From Comamonadaceae bacterium (GTDB lineage Bacteria > Pseudomonadota > Gammaproteobacteria > Burkholderiales > Burkholderiaceae_C), in assembly GCA_947476465.1 (NCBI GenBank), contig CANJQN010000018.1, positions 1 to 64,000 of the forward strand: a stretch of DNA of 64,000 nt. Direction: 5' to 3'. Below the pieces are notes generated by a model. It saw only the letters and a program-made list of their open reading frames with translations, did no database searches and was not told where the DNA came from. Shown here one piece after another: positions 59,128-64,000 of this stretch (position 1 is its first letter; the number at the start of each line of letters is the position of its first letter). A program made the translations under genes and the position numbers.

Positions 59128-59898
59128 TCAGCGATGCTTCCAGACGGGCGGACGCTTTTGCGCATAGGCGTTCAGCCCTTCATCGACGTCTTCGAGCGGC
59201 AGCAGTTCATCAAGGTACATGCGCTGGCCGGCGTCGAACCCGGTTTCGAGGGTGTTGCCTTGCGCCTGCCTGAGCGTGCGCATCATCAGGTTCAGCACCG
59301 GCCGACTGTGGCGCGCGAACTGCGCCGCGTAGGCCGCCACGTCCGCGTCGAAGGACTCCCGTGTGACCAGGCGATTGACCAGGCCAATGCGGTACGCCTC
59401 GATGCCGTCCATCGCATCGCCACCCGCGAACATCTCCGCGATGCGGCTTTGTGGAACGCGCCCCTGCAGCATCAGGATGCCGGGAAAGGCGACGGACGCC
59501 AGCTTGATCTCGGGAAACCCGATCTTGGCGTCGGGCACGCACACCATCATGTGGCAGGCCAGCGCCAGCTCCACGCCACCGCCCAAGGCCGAGCCGTTCA
59601 GGGCGGCGATCGTGGGCACGGGAAAGGTCTGTAGCTTGCGTAACAGGCGGTGGAAATCGACCGTCAACTGGCCAATCACTTCCCGGCTGTGGTCGGCAAT
59701 CTCGACGCCACCGGAGAACACGCGCATGCCAGAGCCGGTGATGACGACCGCGCGGTCTTGCGTCTGCGTTTGCGCGATATCGAGGGCCGCCTCGATCTGC
59801 GCCATCATCGGCGCGTGCAGCACGTTGACGGGCTGCCGGCAAAGCGTGATGGTGAAGACGCCATCACGCGAGCCGGTTCGAATGAACTCAAAGGACAC
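59128..59898 (-). CDS. crotonase family protein, dienoyl-CoA hydratase-like
   Basis: 256 residues with GVEIADHSREVIGQL, ALGGGVELALAC and the Glu of GFPEIKLASVAF. The IADH segment resembles cyclohexa-1,5-dienecarbonyl-CoA hydratase (Dch) and relatives of alicyclic/anaerobic aromatic pathways. That assignment is by recall of motifs and is uncertain. The start is GTG at 59898, with CAGGAG seven bases upstream; the first ATG (60003) lacks such a site. It forms a unit with the acyl-CoA ligase. Confidence 0.8.
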   Translation of the reverse strand: MSFEFIRTGSRDGVFTITLCRQPVNVLHAPMMAQIEAALDIAQTQTQDRAVVITGSGMRVFSGGVEIADHSREVIGQLTVDFHRLLRKLQTFPVPTIAALNGSALGGGVELALACHMMVCVPDAKIGFPEIKLASVAFPGILMLQGRVPQSRIAEMFAGGDAMDGIEAYRIGLVNRLVTRESFDADVAAYAAQFARHSRPVLNLMMRTLRQAQGNTLETGFDAGQRMYLDELLPLEDVDEGLNAYAQKRPPVWKHR

Positions 59899-60033
59899 GT
59901 CGGGACTCCTGGTGATCGGCCGCTTCGGCCAAAAAGATACACCAGTGTACGGTACCAGGCATCCAGCGAAATCAACTCGCCCGCTGGACGCCGCCGAACA
60001 CAAGCGCCCGGCTACCGCGGCGTCACCTCACCG

Positions 60034-60702
60034 TCACTTCGGCGCGAAGCAGTAGAACAAGCCGCCACCGCCCACGCGGGCCAGGTCGGGCATGGCGCAG
60101 CCGGGCGTGATGTGCGATGAATTCCAGGACTGGTTGGCGATCGGGTTCGGATTGGTGCCGGTGCGGTCCACATGGCCCACCATCGCGCCGCCCTGGCCGC
60201 CGCCGGTCCAGTTGCTGCAAGTGGCGTCACGGCCCGGCGGCAGAGCCGTTCCGTCTGGCGCGGAGCCGGTCATGATGTCGTGCTGGTTGGGCGTGGCGGG
60301 CCGGGCCAGAACGGGGACGCCTTTGTCTGTGAGCGCGGTCTGCAGGTTGATGTTGTTGGTGCCATGCAGCTCGGCCGAGTTGTAGGCCACCACCACGCCC
60401 TTGGAGTTGACCCAGGGGCCGTTGCCGATGCGGTCACGCGCATTGACGGCCGGTGCACCCCCGGTGGCTTGCGTGCTCAGGTAGGCCTTCCAGCCCTTGT
60501 CGCCAAAGCCCGCGGCGGTGGCCAGGCTCGTGCACAGGGCATCGGCGCCGGCCAGCCCGCCGAGGTCACCGCCCTTGCCCGGGTTGGCGCTGGTGACGAA
60601 AAACGAAGTACCGGACTTGGGGTCGAAGACGCTGGCGCAGCTGGCCAGGCCTGCGGCGGCCAGGCCGGCAACGACGACTTTGATAAGGAACCGCTGATTC
60701 AT
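60034..60702 (-). CDS. putative lectin-like lipoprotein
   Basis: 222 residues with a lipoprotein signal peptide (lipobox LASC). The domain contains FFVTSANPGKGGDLGGLAGADALC, AARDRIGNGPWVNSKGVVVAYN and a C-terminal GGGGLFYCFAPK-like end. It resembles DUF1554/C-type-lectin-like extracellular domains with paired cysteines. It should be anchored in the outer membrane. Function is unknown. Confidence 0.75.
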   Translation of the reverse strand: MNQRFLIKVVVAGLAAAGLASCASVFDPKSGTSFFVTSANPGKGGDLGGLAGADALCTSLATAAGFGDKGWKAYLSTQATGGAPAVNARDRIGNGPWVNSKGVVVAYNSAELHGTNNINLQTALTDKGVPVLARPATPNQHDIMTGSAPDGTALPPGRDATCSNWTGGGQGGAMVGHVDRTGTNPNPIANQSWNSSHITPGCAMPDLARVGGGGLFYCFAPK

Positions 60703-60861
60703 GGGGTTTGTCTCACTTTGTTACGATTTTTGATTATGTTGTCCCGGGCGAGCGTGGCGTACCGGGTATTCACCCGGATGGCGTGACCTCCCGGTCTGAG
60801 GCAGCGCCTCGGTATAGTGCCCCGACCAATCACTCACTGACTGCAATCCCAGGAGGCGCTC

Positions 60862-61527
60862 ATGTTCGCTGGTCATGTCGCAGCTGCCTTGGCAATCGCC
60901 AGAGCCGAGCGGCGCGTGAATGTCGGGGCCTTCGTGGGGGCGGCGCTCCTGCTCGACATCGCTCTCTGGTTGTTTGTGCTCCTTGGCTGGGAATCGCTCA
61001 CCATCCCCGCTGACTTCGCCAGCACGCATCAGCCGCAGTTCGTGTTCCCCTACTCACACGGCCTCGCCGCCGGCCTCGTCTGGTCTTGTCTCGCGGCAGC
61101 GGGCGCATGGGCGGTCTATCGCCGTCTCGGCACGGCACGTGCACGCGCCGCGGTGCTCATGGCCGCCGCGGTCTTTTCGCACTGGCTGCTCGATGCCTTG
61201 GTTCACCGCCCGGAAATGCCCTTGCTGGGGGCATCGTCAACGGCGGTAGGCCTGGCCCTGGCGGACAACATGCCGCTGGCGTTGGCGGTGGAGGCCGCGC
61301 TCGTCCTGGTGGGCATGGCCTTGTTCATTCCGGGCAGCGGGCTGCCCCGCGACAGATTGAAGGCCCTGGCGATCCTGAGCCTGGTCATCCTGGCGTTTTC
61401 CGTGGCCGGCATGACGCTGGCGCCACCGCCACCGTCGGCCTTTGCCATGGCAGCGAGTTCGCTGTTGACCGTTGTGGTGGTCTGTGTGTTTTTCGCCTGG
61501 CTTGGGAGAGGTCCGCGCAGTGCTTAG
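60862..61527 (+). CDS. multipass membrane protein (YdjM/DUF457-like)
   Basis: A 221-residue membrane protein with about six helices. Conserved-looking polar positions inside helices (GHVAAAL, LLLDIALW, SHGLAAG, SHWLLDALVH) recall the YdjM/DUF457 putative metal-dependent hydrolases. AGGAGG precedes the ATG. There is no partner gene. Function is unknown. Confidence 0.75.
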   Translation: MFAGHVAAALAIARAERRVNVGAFVGAALLLDIALWLFVLLGWESLTIPADFASTHQPQFVFPYSHGLAAGLVWSCLAAAGAWAVYRRLGTARARAAVLMAAAVFSHWLLDALVHRPEMPLLGASSTAVGLALADNMPLALAVEAALVLVGMALFIPGSGLPRDRLKALAILSLVILAFSVAGMTLAPPPPSAFAMAASSLLTVVVVCVFFAWLGRGPRSA

Positions 61528-61549
61528 CGGCCGCTGGCGCGCGGCAAGA

Positions 61550-61708
61550 TCAATCGCGCCGATGATCCAGCGCATCGATCCACAGCACCGCCCAGTCGTA
61601 GCCATGGTCGATGGCTTCCGCGGCGCTGGCCAGATGGCGTTTGGGGGCGTCGACGCGAACCTCGTCCGGGCTTTCCGAGCCGCGCACGTGGATGCTCACC
61701 GGCCACAT
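61550..61708 (-). CDS. small hypothetical ORF
   Basis: 52 codons with a reasonably protein-like composition (SIHVRGSESPDEVRVDAPKRH, YDWAVLWIDALDHRRD). It overlaps the 3' end of the DUF3820 gene by 13 bp on the same strand, so it may be a coupled small gene. There is no strong ribosome-binding site and no recognised family. Confidence 0.45.
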   Translation of the reverse strand: MWPVSIHVRGSESPDEVRVDAPKRHLASAAEAIDHGYDWAVLWIDALDHRRD

Positions 61709-61923
61709 GGAGACGTTGGCCGCCGCAACGGCGCCAGCAGGTGCGCAAGGCCGTTGTGGTCGATCTCGTGCATGAGCGCCAGCAGGCGGCCCACCTCCCC
61801 CGGCGGAAAGCCCTCGCGGGCGAACCAGTTCAGGTAGTTGCCCGGCAGGTCGGCAATGAGGGCGCCCTTGTGCTTGCCATAGGGCATTTGCACCTGCACC
61901 AGGCGCTGTAGTGCCTGCGACAT
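61696..61923 (-). CDS. DUF3820 family protein
   Basis: 75 residues. MPYGKHKGALIADLPGNYLNWFAREGFPPGEVGRLL-type blocks are diagnostic of DUF3820, small proteins of unknown function that may relate to exonuclease-like 'quorum' domains. The ATG at 61923 is preferred over 61947. It lies downstream of a GST gene. Confidence 0.85.
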   Translation of the reverse strand: MSQALQRLVQVQMPYGKHKGALIADLPGNYLNWFAREGFPPGEVGRLLALMHEIDHNGLAHLLAPLRRPTSPCGR

Positions 61924-61959
61924 GGGGGTGCGCCCACCGTCGATCATCCGCCCGCCCGC

Positions 61960-62658
61960 TCAGCCCTTGGCCAGCCGCTCGTTCTGCGGGTACATGAATT
62001 TGCGCGCCTGCTCGTCCATCTCGGCCTTGAACGCATGCCGCGTGCGCAGCGCCTCGATGCGCTGCGCGGCGGGCCGGGCGCCGATCGTGTCGACCAGCCG
62101 CTTGAGCTGCGGATAACGCTCCCAAGTCGCATCGCCGGTACCCAGTACATAAGGCATCAGGCGGGCCCAGCCCCACACCGCCATGTCGACGATGCTGTAC
62201 GCATCGCCCACCATCCAGGTGTGGCGGGCCAGGTGCTGCTCGAGCACGGTCCAGTGCCTGTGTGCCTCAAAATCATAGCGATTGAGCGCGTATTCCTTGG
62301 GCTCGGGCGCCGCGTTGCGAAAGTGCACCGACTGCCCCGAGAACGGCCCGATGCCGCTGGCCACGAACATCAGCCAGGACAGTGCCTGCGCGCGCTCGGC
62401 GCTGCGCGGGTCCCTTGGCACGAAGCGCTGCTCGCGGTCGGCCAGAAACAGCAAGATGGCATTGCTGTCGAACATCGTCACGTCGCCGTCGACGATGGCC
62501 GGCACCTTCGAATTGGGATTGATGGCCACAAAGGCCGGCGAGAACTGCTCGCCCTTGCGCGTGTCGACCGGATGCGGCTCATAAGGCAAGCCCAACTCCT
62601 CCAGGAGCAGGGCCACTTTGATGGGGTTGGGCGCGGTGTTGTAGAAGAATTTCAGCAT
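61960..62658 (-). CDS. glutathione S-transferase family protein
   Basis: 232 residues with a GST_N thioredoxin fold (AINPNSKVPAIVDGD, DSNAILLFLADRE) and a GST_C helical domain. The N-terminal FYNTAPNPIKVALLLEELG is typical of a beta/nu-like or YghU/YfcG-type subgroup; it differs in the active-site region from the GST at 30 kb. It precedes the DUF3820 gene by 36 nt, so the two may be co-transcribed. Confidence 0.9.
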   Translation of the reverse strand: MLKFFYNTAPNPIKVALLLEELGLPYEPHPVDTRKGEQFSPAFVAINPNSKVPAIVDGDVTMFDSNAILLFLADREQRFVPRDPRSAERAQALSWLMFVASGIGPFSGQSVHFRNAAPEPKEYALNRYDFEAHRHWTVLEQHLARHTWMVGDAYSIVDMAVWGWARLMPYVLGTGDATWERYPQLKRLVDTIGARPAAQRIEALRTRHAFKAEMDEQARKFMYPQNERLAKG

Positions 62659-62733
62659 GGGTCCAGGGCCTGGGTTGAAGGGAGGGCAAAACGCCCATTG
62701 TCGCCGCAGGCTCTGCCACGCGCCATGGCGCCC

Positions 62734-63894
62734 CTAGACCGCGTCGCGCACCCGCACCCTCACACCCTCCCCCACCTGATTGCCCGGATAGCGCACCACG
62801 GTCTGCCCGGCCTCCAGCCCCTGGATCACCTCGGCCTCGACCAGATTACGGTGCCCGATCTCGATCGCCTTTCGGCGCGCCCGCCCGCCTTCAACCGCAA
62901 AAACGCACCAGGCCTGCTCACACCGAAACAGCGCGCTGGCCGGCACCTTCAGCACCTTGTCGGTCTGCCAGATGACGATGCGCGCGGTGACCCGAAAGCC
63001 GTCGCCGATCGGGCCTGGCGGGTCGACAAAATCGGCCACCACGTTGACCCGCTTTTCCTCGATGCCCAGGGCGGACACCTTGGTGAACGCATAGGGCTCG
63101 ACGCGCCGCACCTTGGCGCGCAGCGGCTTGTCGCCGCCCCAGCCTTCCAGCAGCACCGGCATGCCCGGTGACACTTTTACCGCCTCGGACGAGAGCAGCT
63201 CCACGACGACCTCCAGGGCAGTGAGATCACCCATGATCAGCAGCGGGCTGCCGGCTTGCACCACCCGCTCGCTGGCATCGGGAATGCGCAGGATGCGCCC
63301 GGCCATCGGCGCGCGCACCTGCACCCCGCCGCCGGTGGTGCTGAGGCCGGCGCGGGCCAGGGTCACGTCGGCGGCAGCCGCGCGGGATCGAAAGCGCAGG
63401 GCCTCGAGCTCGGCGCCGGCTGTCGCCACGGCGTTGCGGGATTGCTCGGCTGACTGCGGCGACATGAAGCCGTCTTGTACCAGCTTGCGCACGCGCTCGT
63501 CCTCGCGCCGCGCCTGCGCGAGGTCTGCTTCGGCGCGGCGCGCCCGTTGCTCGGCCTCACGCTCGGCGGCCTCGGCGGCCGCGACACGCGCGACGGTCTC
63601 GTCGCGTTCGCGCAGCGACTGGGGCACGGGCGCAATCTCGGCCAGCAGCTGGTTGCGGGTGACGGCATCGCCGTCGTGCAAGGCCATGCGCGTCAAGCGC
63701 CCGGTCACGGGGGCCGACACGACGAAGCGATCATGGCTGCGCGTCTCGCCCTGGTCGTCCACGGTCACCTGCATCGGCCCGGCTTGCACCACGGCGCCGT
63801 CCACGGCCAGGGGCTCGGGCCAAAGCACATAGACGAGCCCCGCCGAAACCGTCAGCGCGGCGGCGGTCAAAAACAGCTTGCGCTTCCAATGCAT
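62734..63894 (-). CDS. HlyD/AcrA-type periplasmic efflux adaptor
   Basis: A 386-residue membrane-fusion protein linking an inner-membrane pump to an outer-membrane channel. One N-terminal membrane anchor (about 5-25), biotinyl-lipoyl halves around DDGETRSHDRFVVSAP and VRAPMAGRILRIPD, and a coiled-coil hairpin (about 85-160, rich in Ala/Arg/Glu) are visible. The cognate pump is not in the window but may lie just beyond its right edge. ATG at 63894. Confidence 0.9.
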   Translation of the reverse strand: MHWKRKLFLTAAALTVSAGLVYVLWPEPLAVDGAVVQAGPMQVTVDDQGETRSHDRFVVSAPVTGRLTRMALHDGDAVTRNQLLAEIAPVPQSLRERDETVARVAAAEAAEREAEQRARRAEADLAQARREDERVRKLVQDGFMSPQSAEQSRNAVATAGAELEALRFRSRAAAADVTLARAGLSTTGGGVQVRAPMAGRILRIPDASERVVQAGSPLLIMGDLTALEVVVELLSSEAVKVSPGMPVLLEGWGGDKPLRAKVRRVEPYAFTKVSALGIEEKRVNVVADFVDPPGPIGDGFRVTARIVIWQTDKVLKVPASALFRCEQAWCVFAVEGGRARRKAIEIGHRNLVEAEVIQGLEAGQTVVRYPGNQVGEGVRVRVRDAV

Positions 63895-63924
63895 GGATGT
63901 TCCGCTCAGGTCATTCGCGAATGC

Positions 63925-64000
63925 TCACGGATTCATTCCCTGGTCGTGGCGGTCTCCGACCTCGGCGTCCTGCCGTACGGCAGGGAGCTGCCCAAGCAGT
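63925..64000 (-). CDS. partial reading frame running off the window edge
   Basis: A minus-strand frame enters from the right edge and ends at a stop at 63925-63927 (…LPAVRQDAEVGDRHDQGMNP). If real it is the 3' end of the gene upstream of the HlyD-type adaptor, perhaps its pump partner. It is too short to assign a family. Two perfect palindromes, CATTCGCGAATG (63912-63923) and CCTGCCGTACGGCAGG (63969-63984), lie here. Confidence 0.35.
   Translation of the reverse strand, partial: LLGQLPAVRQDAEVGDRHDQGMNP

Overview
The window is 64 kb of GC-rich, densely coding bacterial chromosome. Protein similarities and gene order (csp / clpS-clpA; xseA next to exbB-exbD-lpxK-trm112-kdsB-adk; lexA with small Burkholderiales-type neighbours) point to a betaproteobacterium of the order Burkholderiales, probably Comamonadaceae. 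That placement is an inference from recognised families, not a computed one. No rRNA, tRNA, CRISPR array, prophage or insertion sequence was seen.

Layout. 1-2.0 kb: 42-bp tandem repeats with an 18-bp inverted repeat, a c-type cytochrome behind an FNR/ANR-like box, and an unrecognised 401-aa protein. 2.0-7.6 kb: a five-gene peptide/nickel-type ABC importer (SBP, two permeases, two ATPases). 7.7-11.1 kb: clpS-clpA and a divergent cold-shock protein. 11.1-13.5 kb: a Dps-BLUF pair and NADP isocitrate dehydrogenase. 13.7-15.1 kb: two tiny exported Ala/Lys-rich proteins, a DUF192 protein and a gutted sodB relic. 15.2-20.7 kb: xseA diverging from an envelope/LPS cluster ending in adk. 20.7-26.5 kb: asparaginase, lexA with two operators, small proteins, a 2-hydroxyacid dehydrogenase and a FimV-like protein. 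26.7-32 kb: a 3-hydroxyacyl-CoA dehydrogenase/crotonase/Crp-type regulator group, a GST and a coiled-coil membrane protein. 32-36 kb: a hybrid histidine kinase and a BNR-repeat lipoprotein. 35.9-37.6 kb: two decayed genes fused head to head (a MalT/LuxR-type ATPase and a group 1 truncated globin). 37.6-41.7 kb: an MFS transporter, a small protein and a P-type ATPase. 41.7-49.7 kb: one long minus-strand operon (M24 peptidase, polyamine-type ABC importer, amidohydrolase, DUF1028 protein, COG0523 GTPase). 49.9-52 kb: NYN nuclease, PsuG and a small hypothetical. 52-60 kb: crotonases, a 3-hydroxyisobutyrate-dehydrogenase-like enzyme, a SnoaL-like protein, HipBA, and an acyl-CoA ligase/crotonase pair. 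60-64 kb: a lectin-like lipoprotein, a membrane protein, DUF3820, a GST and an HlyD-type adaptor.

How the genes work together. Most blocks are ordinary housekeeping or acyl-CoA/solute catabolism. The most unusual points are: (i) a BLUF blue-light sensor translationally coupled to a Dps whose ferroxidase site has Met in place of the usual acidic ligand; (ii) the M24 peptidase / ABC importer / amidohydrolase / DUF1028 / COG0523 operon, which looks like an uptake-and-hydrolysis pathway for an unknown amide or peptide-like substrate; (iii) two separate gene relics, sodB and the globin/ATPase fusion, showing internal deletions; (iv) HipBA with a precise inverted repeat around its start. I found no clearly new defence or mobile system. 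The long antisense reading frames are shadows caused by high GC.
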